Origin: Caballeronia concitans
Lineage (GTDB): Bacteria > Pseudomonadota > Gammaproteobacteria > Burkholderiales > Burkholderiaceae
Direction of reading: 5' to 3'
DNA length: 64,000 nt
Assembly (NCBI RefSeq): GCF_001544615.1
Contig: NZ_FCNV02000013.1
Coordinates: 62,001 to 126,000 of the forward strand
Below, piece by piece: positions 37,623 to 48,947 of the stretch. Position 1 is the stretch's first letter. Each line of letters begins with the position of its first letter. Both the position numbers and the translations under genes were made by a program. The notes beneath the pieces are model-generated. The model did not search any database and had not been told where the DNA came from. It saw only the letters and a list, made by a program, of their open reading frames with translations.

Positions 37623-39122
37623 TCAAAGAATCGGCGAGAAGAGCCGTGCGACATGCATCGCCATGCGCCGCCAGAACGCGTTGCCGAGATAGTCGTTTAC
37701 GTCGATCTCATATGCATGCGCGAAGTCGATGAGCAGCATGCTTTCGACTTGTCGCGCGAAGGTGTGATCGACGGTCAGCACGGTGATTTCGAAGTTGAGC
37801 CTGAACGAACGGTTGTCGAGGTTCGCGCTGCCGACCGACGCGGCGATGTCGTCCACGAGCACGACTTTCTGATGCAGGAAACCCGGCTTGTAGCGGAAGA
37901 TGCGCACGCCGGCCTGCACGAGGTCGTAAGCGTAGAGGCGCGAGGCCGCGAACACCACGCGATGATCGCGCCGGCTCGGAATCAGGATTCGCACGTCCAC
38001 GCCTCGCATCACGGCCAGGCGCAGCGCCGAGAACACGGCTTCATCGGGAATCAGGTACGGCGACGTGATCCAGATGCGCTCGCGCGCCGCGTTGATCGCC
38101 TCGACAAAGAACAGCGAGCAGGTCTCTTGTTTGTCGGCGGGGCCGCTGGAGAGCACCATGCAGTGCATGTTCTCGTCGGCGTGCGGGGCGGGGCCGAGTT
38201 CGGGCAGGCGCTGAGTCGCCCAGTACCAGTCCTCGGTGAAGACGAACTGAATGCTGGCAATGGCCGGACCGCGCACTTCGACGTGCGTATCGCGCCACGG
38301 CGAAAGCCGCGGATTGCCGCCGAGATACTCGACGCCCACGTTGTGCCCGCCGACGAACGCGCGCTTGCCGTCCACGACGACGATCTTCCGATGATTTCGG
38401 AAGTTGATCTGAAACCGATGCACGAACTTGCGATTGGCCGCGAACGGATGCGCCTCGACGCCGCCCGCGCGCAACGCCTGCACGTAGCGATGCGGCAAGT
38501 CGAAGCTGCCGATGCTGTCGTAGAGAAAGTAGACGCGCACGCCCGCTTTTGCTTTTGCGATGAGCGCATCGCGCAGCATGTCGCCGAGCGCGTCGGCGCG
38601 CACGATGAAAAACTGCACGACGATATAACTTTCCGCGGCTTCGATCGCTTCGAGGATCGCGGCGAACGTCGCGTCGCCATTCACGAGCACGCGCACCGAA
38701 TTGCCGCGCAGAAACGGCATGCCCGAAAGCCGCTGCAGCGTGCGGATGGTCGGATTGCCGAGATATTCCGCCGGTCCCGGCGCGACTTCGCCGCGCGCGC
38801 TGGTTGTGTCCAGGAGAGCGGGATCGGTGCGGGGCGCGTCGCTGCGCTCCTTCGATTCCCATTCGGCGGGCTTCGTGCGATTGCGAAGGATTTCTATTTC
38901 GAGGCGCCGCTCGTCGATATAACCGGCGAATTTGCTGCGGCCGAGGAAGAGGTAAGGGATGAGCGTGAAATACGGCATCGCGACGAGCGACACCGCCCAC
39001 GCAACCGCGCCTTGCGACGTGCGTGTATGGATGACCGCGTGCACGGCGGCGATCACGCCGAGCACATGCGCGGCCATCACGAGCGTGCCGACGTGGAGCC
39101 AGTCTGCTGCTTGCATAGTCAT
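37623..39122 (-). CDS. cls: Cardiolipin synthase (phospholipase D family)
   Basis: The 499-residue membrane enzyme joins two phosphatidylglycerols. Residues about 5-60 hold two membrane helices; the two PLD catalytic motifs are FRNHRKIVVVDGKRAFVGG (about 240) and FLHQKVVLVDDIAASVGSAN (about 415-434), each with H-x-K-x4-D. The start is probably 39122 or 39116, neither with a good ribosome site. Three or more cls types exist; the membrane N terminus favours a ClsA-like role. Confidence 0.93.
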   Translation of the reverse strand: MTMQAADWLHVGTLVMAAHVLGVIAAVHAVIHTRTSQGAVAWAVSLVAMPYFTLIPYLFLGRSKFAGYIDERRLEIEILRNRTKPAEWESKERSDAPRTDPALLDTTSARGEVAPGPAEYLGNPTIRTLQRLSGMPFLRGNSVRVLVNGDATFAAILEAIEAAESYIVVQFFIVRADALGDMLRDALIAKAKAGVRVYFLYDSIGSFDLPHRYVQALRAGGVEAHPFAANRKFVHRFQINFRNHRKIVVVDGKRAFVGGHNVGVEYLGGNPRLSPWRDTHVEVRGPAIASIQFVFTEDWYWATQRLPELGPAPHADENMHCMVLSSGPADKQETCSLFFVEAINAARERIWITSPYLIPDEAVFSALRLAVMRGVDVRILIPSRRDHRVVFAASRLYAYDLVQAGVRIFRYKPGFLHQKVVLVDDIAASVGSANLDNRSFRLNFEITVLTVDHTFARQVESMLLIDFAHAYEIDVNDYLGNAFWRRMAMHVARLFSPIL

Positions 39123-39266
39123 GCGTAAGGTTCGATGCGTCCCACGCCTAAAGCCGCGCGGACCCGGATGACGAACGCCGCGGGAGCGGCGATGCGTCAT
39201 CTTACCGAACCTTGCCCGCTCGAAGCCCGCCGGAGCGGGCGGCGCGAGGCATCAGGTGAATCAAAG

Positions 39267-39304
39267 GATCAGACGATCAGACGATCAGACGATCAGACGA
39301 TCAG
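39267..39304. repeat. Tandem 8-base repeat, GATCAGAC
   Basis: GATCAGAC occurs four full times followed by GATCAG. The last partial copy includes the complement of the prmB stop codon. The array is in the 3' region of prmB, so copy change would not shift its reading frame. Confidence 0.95.
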
Positions 39305-40185
39305 GCGGGCAGGTCGGCAGCCTGGATCAGGAACACGTTGTCGTCGCCCGCGCTCGTCGAGAGCCAGACCAGATCGAGGCCGCCGAGCGCCGCTTCCACG
39401 TTCGCGCGTTCGTTGCCGATCTCTACGACGAGCACGCCGTCTTCGGTCAGCCACTTGCCGGCCTCGCGCACGATGCGCCGCACGACGTCCATGCCGTCGG
39501 CGCCGCCCGCGAGCGCGAGTTCCGGCTCGTGACGATATTCGGCGGGAAGCGACTGCATTGCGTCGGCGTTGACGTACGGCGGATTCGTGATGATGACCTC
39601 GTAACGCGCGGCGGGCAGCGGCGCGTACAGGTCGCCTTCGTACAGCGTCACACGATCTTCGAGTTGGTAATCGGCAACATTGCGGTGCGCGACGGCGAGG
39701 GCATCGGCGGAAATATCGACGGCGTCGATATCGGCGTTTTCGAACGCTTGCGCCGCGAGAATCGCGAGGCAGCCGGAGCCGGTGCATAGTTCGAGTACGC
39801 GCGTGACGTGATCGGGATCGGCCACATACGGCTGCAAGCCGTCCTGCAGCAACTCGCCGATGAACGAACGCGGCACGATCACGCGCTCGTCGACATAAAA
39901 GCGATGACCGTGCATCCACGCTTCCTGCGTGATGTACGCGGCGGGCACGCGGTCTTTCGCGCGGCGCTCGATGACCTGCATCACGGCGTCGATCTCGGTG
40001 TCGAGCAGGCGCGCGTCGAGGAACGGTTCGAGCGTGTCGAGCGGCAGATGCAGCGTATGCAGGATCAGATACGCGGCTTCGTCGTAGGCGTTGGTCGAGC
40101 CGTGGCCGAACGAGAGGCCCGCTTCGGTGAAACGCGAGACGCCGAAACGCAGCAGGTCGCGCACAGTGGAGAAGGGTAGCGCCAT
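39301..40185 (-). CDS. prmB: Ribosomal protein L3 glutamine methyltransferase
   Basis: PrmB methylates the glutamine of L3. The 294-residue protein starts at 40185 (MALPFSTVRDLLRFGVSRFT), which gives the usual N-terminal helical domain; a longer open frame is a read through dapE. The SAM site is VLELCTGSGCLAILAAQ (about 131-147) and the catalytic motif is IITNPPYVNADA (about 199). The stop codon lies inside a tandem repeat. Confidence 0.94.
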   Translation of the reverse strand: MALPFSTVRDLLRFGVSRFTEAGLSFGHGSTNAYDEAAYLILHTLHLPLDTLEPFLDARLLDTEIDAVMQVIERRAKDRVPAAYITQEAWMHGHRFYVDERVIVPRSFIGELLQDGLQPYVADPDHVTRVLELCTGSGCLAILAAQAFENADIDAVDISADALAVAHRNVADYQLEDRVTLYEGDLYAPLPAARYEVIITNPPYVNADAMQSLPAEYRHEPELALAGGADGMDVVRRIVREAGKWLTEDGVLVVEIGNERANVEAALGGLDLVWLSTSAGDDNVFLIQAADLPA

Positions 40186-40214
40186 CGATGGCTCCTTGTT
40201 ATTTTCGGGTGAAT

Positions 40215-41468
<1,254 letters not shown>

Positions 41469-41840
41469 TCACGCGAAGAGCGTTTCGTACTGCTCGGCGG
41501 AAAAGCCGAGCGACTTCACGCGTCCGTTCACGACGACGACCGGCCGCTTGATGATCGACGGCTTGTGGATCATCAGCGCGATCGCGCCGGCGGTCGTGTC
41601 GGCTTCGGCCTTGTGGACCTCGGACAAGCCGCGCCACGTCGTGCCGCGCTTGTTGATGAGCTGGTCGAGCGGCACGTCCTTCAGCCAGTCCTGCACCAGC
41701 TCCTCGTTCACGCCGGCCTTCTTGAAGTCGTGAAATTCGAACGGCACGCCGTGCTCTTCGAGCCACACGCGCGCTTTCTTCACCGAGTCGCAGTTCGGAA
41801 TGCCGTAGACGACAGTCGTCGGGGTGGATCCGCGTGCCAA
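41469..41840 (-). CDS. ArsC/Spx-family reductase-like protein
   Basis: A 123-residue thioredoxin-fold protein like YffB. The N terminus has VVYGIPNCDSVKKARVWLEE, with the single active-site cysteine (about residue 17). FHDFKKAGVNEELVQDWL and RGTTWRGLSEVHKAEAD follow. Its role in the dap cluster is unknown, but the gene between dapD and dapE is a common arrangement in this group. Arsenate reduction itself is not shown. Confidence 0.88.
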   Translation of the reverse strand: MARGSTPTTVVYGIPNCDSVKKARVWLEEHGVPFEFHDFKKAGVNEELVQDWLKDVPLDQLINKRGTTWRGLSEVHKAEADTTAGAIALMIHKPSIIKRPVVVVNGRVKSLGFSAEQYETLFA

Positions 41841-41841
41841 A

Positions 41842-42669
41842 TCAGTCGCCTCGCAGCAGTTCGTTCAGGCCGACCTTCGCGCGCGTCTTGGCGTCCACCT
41901 TCTTCACGATGACCGCGCAGTACAGGCTGTGCGAGCCGTCCTTCGAAGGCAGGTTGCCCGCGACGACGACCGAGCCCGCCGGAATGCGGCCGTAGCTGAC
42001 TTCGCCGGTTTCGCGGTCGTAGATCTTGGTCGACTGGCCGAGATAGACGCCCATCGAAATGACGGAATTTTCCTCGACGATCACGCCTTCCACCACTTCC
42101 GAGCGCGCGCCGATGAAGCAGTTGTCCTCGATGATGACCGGGTTCGCCTGCAACGGCTCCAGCACGCCGCCGATGCCCACGCCGCCCGACAGATGCACGT
42201 TCTTGCCGATCTGCGCGCACGAGCCGACGGTGGCCCACGTGTCGACCATCGTGCCTTCATCGACGTAAGCGCCGATGTTCGTGTACGACGGCATCAAAAC
42301 GACGTTCTTCGCGATGAACGAGCCGCGACGCGCGATGGCCGGCGGCACCACGCGGAAGCCGCCTGCCGCGAAGTCTTCGGCGGTGTAGTTCGCGAACTTC
42401 GAGGGCACCTTGTCGTAGAACTGCGAATAGCCGCCTGCGGCCATTGGCGCGTTGTCCTCGAGGCGGAACGAAAGCAGCACGGCCTTCTTCAGCCATTGAT
42501 TGACCACCCAGTCGCCGTCGCGCTTCTCGGCGACGCGCAACGCGCCCTTGTCGAGCTGTTCGATGGCATGCGCGACGGCGTCGCGGACCTCGGCCGGCGC
42601 GGCTTTCGGCGAAAGCTCGGCGCGGTTTTCCCAGGCGTTGTCGATGATGCTCTGCAGTTGTTGCGACAT
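41842..42669 (-). CDS. dapD: Tetrahydrodipicolinate N-succinyltransferase
   Basis: DapD succinylates tetrahydrodipicolinate in the succinylase lysine branch. The 275-residue protein has a helical N-terminal domain, then a left-handed beta-helix of hexapeptide repeats ([19 protein letters not shown], then [20 protein letters not shown]). The normal length is present. It is 39 bases downstream of dapC and one base before the arsC-like gene. Confidence 0.96.
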   Translation of the reverse strand: MSQQLQSIIDNAWENRAELSPKAAPAEVRDAVAHAIEQLDKGALRVAEKRDGDWVVNQWLKKAVLLSFRLEDNAPMAAGGYSQFYDKVPSKFANYTAEDFAAGGFRVVPPAIARRGSFIAKNVVLMPSYTNIGAYVDEGTMVDTWATVGSCAQIGKNVHLSGGVGIGGVLEPLQANPVIIEDNCFIGARSEVVEGVIVEENSVISMGVYLGQSTKIYDRETGEVSYGRIPAGSVVVAGNLPSKDGSHSLYCAVIVKKVDAKTRAKVGLNELLRGD

Positions 42670-42708
42670 AGTGATTTCAAGGATGGAGAGTTGGACCGGC
42701 TGCGCTCG

Positions 42709-43935
42709 TCAGGGCTTGAGCGTGCGGCAGAATTCGACGATGCGGCGGGCGCCTTCGACACATTCCTCGGTCCCGGCGACGAGCGCGATGCGAACGAAGC
42801 CCTCGCCGGGATTCGTGCCATGCGCGGGACGAGCGAGATAGGAGCCCGGCAGAACCGTCACATTATAGTCGGCGTAGAGACGCGCCGCGAACTCGGTGTC
42901 GGAGAGTCCGGTGCGCGAAACGTTCGCCCAGAGATAGAACGCGGCATCGGGCAAACGCACGTCCAGCACGTCGGCGAGCATGGGCGTGACCGTTTCGAAC
43001 TTCTTCACGTACTTCGCGCGGTTGTCGCGCACGTGCGCCTCGTCCTGCCATGCGGCGATGCTCGCGCGCTGGAACAGGGTCGAAAGCGCCGCGCCGTGAT
43101 ACGTGCGATACAGCAGGAACTGCTTGAGGATGGCCGCGTCGCCCGCGACGAAGCCCGAGCGCATGCCCGGCACGTTCGATCGTTTCGAAAGGCTCGACAG
43201 CATCACGAGGCGCTCGAAGCCGCGGTTAAGCAAGCGCGCGGCTTCCAGGCCGCCGAGCGGCGGATGCGCCTCGTCGAAGTAGATCTCGGAATAGCATTCG
43301 TCGGAGGCGATCACGAAGCCGTGCTTGTCGGACAGCGCGAAAAGCTCGCGCCAGTTGTCGAGCGTGAGGACCGCGCCGGTCGGGTTGCCCGGCGAGCAGA
43401 CATAGAGCAGTTGCGTGCGCGCCCAGATGTCGTCGGGGACAGCCGAGTAATCGCACGCGAAGTTGCGCGCCGGATCGCTATTGACGAAATACGGCTCCGC
43501 GCCCGCGAGCAGCGCCGCGCCTTCGTAGATTTGATAGAACGGGTTCGGACAGAGTACGATCGGCGGTTTCGCGCCGGCGAGTTCGGGCGTGCTGCGGCTG
43601 TCGATGACCGCCTGCGCGAGCGCGAACAAGGCTTCGCGCGAGCCGGACACGGGCAGCACTTCGGTGGCCGCATCGAGCGACGCGAGACCGTAGCGCGCCT
43701 TCGCCCACGTGGCGATGGCTTCGCGCAGCGGCTCGCTGCCGAGCGTCGGCGGGTAGGAGGCGAGGCCGTCGAGCGCATTGACGACGGCATCGCGGATGAG
43801 CACGGGCGTCGGATGTTTCGGCTCGCCGATGCCGAAGCTGATCGGCGTGAATCCGGCGCGCGGCTCGATGCCTTTGAAGAGCGCGCGGAGCTTTTCGAAC
43901 GGATACGGCTGGAGTTTCTTGAGAAGTGGATTCAC
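42709..43935 (-). CDS. dapC: Succinyldiaminopimelate transaminase
   Basis: This 408-residue class I PLP aminotransferase makes N-succinyl-LL-diaminopimelate. It starts at GTG 43935 (NPLLKKLQPYPFEKLRALFK), the typical DapC N terminus. PLP residues include NPTGAV (about 181), SDECYSEIYF (Asp/Tyr, about 211-220) and the lysine in SSLSKRSNVPGMRSGF (about 249). It heads dapC-dapD-arsC-dapE on the minus strand. Confidence 0.93.
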   Translation of the reverse strand: MNPLLKKLQPYPFEKLRALFKGIEPRAGFTPISFGIGEPKHPTPVLIRDAVVNALDGLASYPPTLGSEPLREAIATWAKARYGLASLDAATEVLPVSGSREALFALAQAVIDSRSTPELAGAKPPIVLCPNPFYQIYEGAALLAGAEPYFVNSDPARNFACDYSAVPDDIWARTQLLYVCSPGNPTGAVLTLDNWRELFALSDKHGFVIASDECYSEIYFDEAHPPLGGLEAARLLNRGFERLVMLSSLSKRSNVPGMRSGFVAGDAAILKQFLLYRTYHGAALSTLFQRASIAAWQDEAHVRDNRAKYVKKFETVTPMLADVLDVRLPDAAFYLWANVSRTGLSDTEFAARLYADYNVTVLPGSYLARPAHGTNPGEGFVRIALVAGTEECVEGARRIVEFCRTLKP

Positions 43936-44168
43936 GGCGTGACCGGTAAGCGATGAGCGACGAACGTTCAGGCGGCTACGAAGCCATTCATGCCGATGCG
44001 AACGCAGCTTTGAAAGACCCGCGGAAAACCCGCGGCGGCGGCACGACAAAGACATCGGCGAAGCGGACGATTATACCCCGCGCCCCTGCAGCAAAGGGCC
44101 GCAGGCCAACGACGACACAGCATGACGAACCTGAATCGCTTCAAGCGAGCGAGCGCGGGAGCGCAACG

Positions 44169-45134
44169 ATGACCCGCCGTTTCCACGACGCCTTGCCCAC
44201 ACTTGCGATCATGCTCGGCGCATCGGTATGGGGACTCGTCTGGTACCCGATGCGCATGCTCGCGTCGATGGGCCTCACCGGCACCCTCGCCAGCGCGACG
44301 ACGAGCGGCGCGGCGTGTCTCTTCGTGCTGCTGCTCAAGCGCCGCTCCGTCCGCACGATCCGCTGGCACTGGCTGCTCGTCGCGCTGGGCGCGGCGGCGG
44401 GCACGACGAGCGTCGGTTTCGTGTGGGGCGCGATCCACGGCCAGGTCATGCGCGTGCTGTTGCTCTTCTATCTGACGCCCGCATGGACCGCGGTGTTCGC
44501 GCATTTCATCCTCGAGGACCGCCTCACGCGGGCCGACGCCGCGCTCTCCCTGCTGTCGCTCGCCGGCGCGGTCACCATGCTCTGGTCGCCCGCGCTCGGC
44601 TTTCCGCTGCCCGCGAATCTCGCGGAATGGGCGGGCCTGATGGGCGGCATGGGCTTCGCGATGAGCAACGTGCTCGTCGTCAAGCTCACGCGGACGATGC
44701 CCGGCATGAAGCCCGAAATGCGCACGGCGGTGATCTTCGGCGGCGCGGCCATCGTCGCGACGCTCGTGAGCTTTTTCGAGCCGATGCCCGCGCCGCCCGC
44801 CGCATCGCAGATGGGCATGGTCGCGTTCATTGTGATCGGACTCGGCGTGGTGCTCGCGGCGAACAACGTGATCATGCAGATCGGACTTGCGCGCGTGCCG
44901 GCCAATCGCGCGTCGATCATCATGCTGTTCGAACTCGTCGTGACCGCGCTGTCGTCGTGGCTCTTCGCGGGCGAAGCGCCGGGGCCGCGCGAATGGGCGG
45001 GCGGGGCATGCATCGTGGCCGCGTGCGTGCTGTCGGCGTGGGTGCATCGGCAGGCGCGCGCGTCCGGCGAGGCATCGTCGGCGGCGAATCAGCAGGCCGC
45101 AAGCGAAAAGAAATCGACACGCGCGATGGTATGA
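44169..45134 (+). CDS. EamA/DMT-family transporter
   Basis: The 321-residue inner-membrane protein has ten hydrophobic segments in two EamA repeats (LPTLAIMLGASVWGLVWYPM at the first; VPANRASIIMLFELVVTALS at the last). The substrate is unknown; such proteins often export amino acids or metabolites. I took the start at 44169, because the longer frame to 43953 is basic and lacks a ribosome site. It is divergent from dapC and upstream of smc. Confidence 0.88.
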   Translation: MTRRFHDALPTLAIMLGASVWGLVWYPMRMLASMGLTGTLASATTSGAACLFVLLLKRRSVRTIRWHWLLVALGAAAGTTSVGFVWGAIHGQVMRVLLLFYLTPAWTAVFAHFILEDRLTRADAALSLLSLAGAVTMLWSPALGFPLPANLAEWAGLMGGMGFAMSNVLVVKLTRTMPGMKPEMRTAVIFGGAAIVATLVSFFEPMPAPPAASQMGMVAFIVIGLGVVLAANNVIMQIGLARVPANRASIIMLFELVVTALSSWLFAGEAPGPREWAGGACIVAACVLSAWVHRQARASGEASSAANQQAASEKKSTRAMV

Positions 45135-45257
45135 TGGTGTCCGCTCGCGACCGGCCCGCGAGGCCTTCGCGCGCATGAAACCATTGCCCGCGACGGGCCG
45201 CGCTGCCGCCTGTCTGCCATTCATCTTCCGTCACTCACTTCAAACAGCGATATCGCC

Positions 45258-48200
45258 GTGCGTCTGACTTCGATCAAACTCGCTGGTTTCAAGTCCTTCG
45301 TCGATCCCACGCATTTCCAGGTACCCGGCCAGCTCGTCGGCGTCGTCGGGCCGAATGGCTGCGGTAAGTCCAATATCATCGACGCCGTGCGCTGGGTGCT
45401 CGGTGAATCGCGCGCATCCGAATTGCGCGGCGAGTCGATGCAGGACGTCATTTTCAATGGATCGACGGCGCGCAAGCCCGGCAGCCGCGCGAGCGTCGAA
45501 CTGATCTTCGACAACGCCGATGGGCGCGCCGCCGGCCAATGGAGCGCGTACGGCGAGATCGCCGTGAAGCGCGTGCTCACGCGCGACGGCACGTCCAGCT
45601 ATTACATCAACAACCTGCCCGCGCGACGCCGCGACATTCAGGACATCTTCCTCGGCACGGGACTCGGGCCGCGCGCCTACGCGATCATCGGGCAGGGCAT
45701 GATCGCGCGCATCATCGAAGCGAAGCCGGAAGAACTGCGCGTGTTTCTGGAAGAAGCCGCGGGCGTGTCGAAGTACAAGGAACGCCGCCGCGAGACGGAG
45801 AATCGTCTGCACGATACGCGCGAGAACCTGACGCGCGTCGAGGACATCGTCCGCGAACTGACGACGAATCTCGAGAAGCTCGAAGGCCAGGCGATCGTCG
45901 CGACCAAATACAAGCAGTTGCAGGCCGAAGGCGAAGAAAAGCAGCGCCTGTTGTGGCTCTTGCGCAAAAACGAAGCGGGTAACGAGGCCGAGCGCCAGCA
46001 GCGCGCCATCCGCGAGGCGCAGGTCGAACTCGAAGCGCAAACGGCGCGTCTGCGCGAAGTCGAAGCGCAACTGGAGACGCTGCGCGTCGCGCACTACAGC
46101 GCCAGCGACGCGATGCAGGGCGCACAAGGCGCGCTCTACGAAGCCAACGCCGAAGTCAGCCGGCTCGAAGCGGAGATCAAGTTCATCGTCGAGTCGCGCA
46201 ATCGCGTGCAGGCGCAGATCGCCGCGCTCGCCGCGCAGCGCGAGCAATGGCTCATGCAGGCGCAAAAGGCGCGCGACGAGATCGAGACTGCATCGGAAGC
46301 GCTCGCCGAGGGCGAGGAAAAAGCCGCCATCGCGCAGGAAAACGCCGCCGCCAAGCAAGACGCGCTGCCCGAACTCGAAGCCCGCTGGCGCGATGCGCAG
46401 GCGCAGCTCAACGAAGAGCGCGCGGGCATCGCGCGGGCGGAACAGGCGCTGAAGCTCGAAGCGGCGCATCAGCGCAACGCGGATCAGCAGCTTCAGCAAT
46501 TGCAGCAGCGTCAGGAACGTCTGAAGAACGAAGCAAGCGGACTCGACGCGCCGGACGAAGCGCAGCTCGAAGAACTGCGCATGCAGCTTGCCGAGAACGA
46601 AGAGATTCTCGCCGAGGCGCAGGCGCGTCTCGCCGATGCGCAGGAAACCGTGCCGCGTCTCGACGCCGAACGTCGCGCGGCGCAGGAGCGCGTGCAGGCG
46701 GAAAGCGCGCAGATTCACCAGTTGGAAGCACGTCTTGCCGCGTTGAAGCAGCTTCAGGAAAGCGTGCAGACGGAAGGCAAGATTCAGCCGTGGCTCGACA
46801 GGCACGAACTCGGCGCGCTGCCGCGTCTGTGGAAGAAGCTGCATGTCGAAGCGGGCTGGGAAGCGGCGCTCGAAGCCGTGCTGCGTGAGCGGCTCGCGGC
46901 GCTGGAAGTATCGAATCTCGACTGGGTGAAGGCGTTCGCCACCGATGCGCCGCCCGCCAAGCTCGCCTTCTATTCGCCGCCGGTTGCGGGCAAGCCGCTC
47001 GACGCGCCACAGGGCTTGCGGCCGTTGTTGTCGCTCGTGCGCATCGATGATCCGGGCTTGCGCGCCGTGCTCAACGAATGGCTCGGCACGACCTTCATCG
47101 CGGACGACATCGCGCAAGCGCTCGCCATGCGCAGCCAGTTGCCGGAAGGCGGCGCGTTCGTCGTGAAGGCGGGGCACACGGTGACGCGCGTCGGCGTGCA
47201 GCTTTATGCATCCGATTCCGAGCAGTCCGGCATGCTCGCGCGGGCGCAGGAAATCGAAAATCTCACGCGGCAGGTGCGCGCCCAGGCGCTGCTCGCCGAC
47301 GAAGCGAAGAGCAACGCCGTTCGCGCCGATGCCGCGCACACGCAGGCATCGCAGACGCTCGCCGATGCGCGCGCTGCCGCCGAACGCGCGACGCAACGCG
47401 TCCACGCGCTGCAGATGGACGCGCTGAAGCTCGCGCAGGCGCATGAGCGCTACACGCAGCGCAGCACGCAGATCGGCGAGGAACTGAACGAGATCGCCGC
47501 GCAGATCGAGGAGCAGCGCGCGCTGCGGGCGGAATCCGAAGCGGCGTTCGAGCAGCACGACGCGGAAATCGCGCAATTGCAGGCGCGCTTCGAGGACAAC
47601 CAGCTCGCGTTCGAATCGCTCGACGAGACGCTCACGAGCGCGCGCCACGAGTTGCGCGAACTCGAACGCGCCGCGAGCGACGCCAGCTTCGCCGTGCGCG
47701 GGCTGGCCGCGAAGATCGCGGAGTACGAGCGCAATATCGGCACGGCGGAAGAACAGAGCGAGCGCGTCGCGGGTGCGCTGGAAGACGCGCGTGCGGAACT
47801 CGAAACCATCAACGAGCAGACGGCGCAAACCGGCCTTCAGGATGCGCTCGAAGTGCGCGCGGCGCGCGAGGAATCGCTGCACGCGGCGCGTATCGAACTG
47901 GACGATCTGACCGCGCGTCTGCGCCAGTCCGACGAGCAGCGCCTCTTCGCCGAGCGCTCGCTGCAGCCGCTGCGCGACCGGATCAACGAGTTGCAGTTGA
48001 AGGAGCAGGCGGCGCGTATCAGCGGCGAGCAGTTCGTCGAGCAATTGCAGGCGGCGGGCGTCGATGAAGCCGAACTTCAGGCGAAGCTCACGCCCGACAT
48101 GAAGCCTTCGTATCTGCAAGGCGAAGTCACGCGCCTGAACAACGCGATCGTCGCGCTCGGGCCGGTCAACATGGCCGCGCTCGAAGAACTCGCGGCGGCT

Positions 48201-48773
48201 ACCGAGCGCAAGCATTTCCTCGACGCGCAATCCGCCGATCTGAACGACGCCATCGGCACGCTCGAAGACGCGATCCAGAAAATCGACCAGGAAACGCGCG
48301 CGCTGCTGCAAGGCACGTTCGACGAGGTGAACCGTCACTTCGGCGAACTGTTCCCGCGGCTTTTCGGCGGCGGTCAGGCAAAGCTCATCATGACCGGCGA
48401 CGAAATCCTCGACGCCGGCGTGCAGGTGATGGCGCAGCCGCCCGGCAAGAAGAATTCGACGATTCACCTGCTTTCGGGCGGCGAGAAGGCGCTCACCGCG
48501 ACGGCGCTCGTCTTCGCGATGTTCCAGCTGAATCCCGCGCCGTTCTGTCTGCTCGACGAGGTTGACGCGCCGCTCGACGACGCCAACACCGAGCGTTTCG
48601 CGAATCTCGTGCGCGCGATGTCGGCCAAGACGCAGTTCCTGTTCATCTCGCACAACAAGATTGCGATGGAGATGGCGCAGCAATTGATCGGCGTGACGAT
48701 GCAGGAGCAGGGCGTGTCGCGCATCGTCGCGGTGGACATGGAATCCGCCGCGGGCTTTGCGCAGAATGGCTGA
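45258..48773 (+). CDS. smc: Chromosome segregation protein SMC
   Basis: The 1171-residue protein is a condensin ATPase. It has an N-terminal Walker A (GPNGCGKSNIIDAVRW, about 32), two long coiled coils, a central hinge near residues 500-660, then signature LLSGGEKALTATALVF and Walker B FCLLDEVDAPLDDAN at the C terminus. GTG 45258 gives MRLTSIKLAGFKSFVDP, the standard N terminus. It is followed by zipA, as in other Burkholderiales. Partners ScpA/ScpB are not in the window. Confidence 0.97.
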   Translation: MRLTSIKLAGFKSFVDPTHFQVPGQLVGVVGPNGCGKSNIIDAVRWVLGESRASELRGESMQDVIFNGSTARKPGSRASVELIFDNADGRAAGQWSAYGEIAVKRVLTRDGTSSYYINNLPARRRDIQDIFLGTGLGPRAYAIIGQGMIARIIEAKPEELRVFLEEAAGVSKYKERRRETENRLHDTRENLTRVEDIVRELTTNLEKLEGQAIVATKYKQLQAEGEEKQRLLWLLRKNEAGNEAERQQRAIREAQVELEAQTARLREVEAQLETLRVAHYSASDAMQGAQGALYEANAEVSRLEAEIKFIVESRNRVQAQIAALAAQREQWLMQAQKARDEIETASEALAEGEEKAAIAQENAAAKQDALPELEARWRDAQAQLNEERAGIARAEQALKLEAAHQRNADQQLQQLQQRQERLKNEASGLDAPDEAQLEELRMQLAENEEILAEAQARLADAQETVPRLDAERRAAQERVQAESAQIHQLEARLAALKQLQESVQTEGKIQPWLDRHELGALPRLWKKLHVEAGWEAALEAVLRERLAALEVSNLDWVKAFATDAPPAKLAFYSPPVAGKPLDAPQGLRPLLSLVRIDDPGLRAVLNEWLGTTFIADDIAQALAMRSQLPEGGAFVVKAGHTVTRVGVQLYASDSEQSGMLARAQEIENLTRQVRAQALLADEAKSNAVRADAAHTQASQTLADARAAAERATQRVHALQMDALKLAQAHERYTQRSTQIGEELNEIAAQIEEQRALRAESEAAFEQHDAEIAQLQARFEDNQLAFESLDETLTSARHELRELERAASDASFAVRGLAAKIAEYERNIGTAEEQSERVAGALEDARAELETINEQTAQTGLQDALEVRAAREESLHAARIELDDLTARLRQSDEQRLFAERSLQPLRDRINELQLKEQAARISGEQFVEQLQAAGVDEAELQAKLTPDMKPSYLQGEVTRLNNAIVALGPVNMAALEELAAATERKHFLDAQSADLNDAIGTLEDAIQKIDQETRALLQGTFDEVNRHFGELFPRLFGGGQAKLIMTGDEILDAGVQVMAQPPGKKNSTIHLLSGGEKALTATALVFAMFQLNPAPFCLLDEVDAPLDDANTERFANLVRAMSAKTQFLFISHNKIAMEMAQQLIGVTMQEQGVSRIVAVDMESAAGFAQNG

Positions 48774-48947
48774 CGCCTTTGCGTCATGCGAACTTGAATG
48801 AATGAACGGACGGCCGGGCGTTGACCCGGCCAGGCGCGCAGGCGCGGAGTGGTGCGCATCGGGCAGGCGGCGGCAGACAATGCCGGAACGCGGCGGATGC
48901 GCGCGACAGATCGCGCGGCGCTTCGTAACCCAAAATGTGGAGCGTGC

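Noticed and set aside
39267-39304. A CRISPR-like array
   Set aside because: Units are only 8 bases with no spacers, so it is a simple tandem repeat.
41824-43956. A plus-strand 710-codon frame opposite dapD and dapC
   Set aside because: It spans two clear dap genes on the other strand and shows no motifs.
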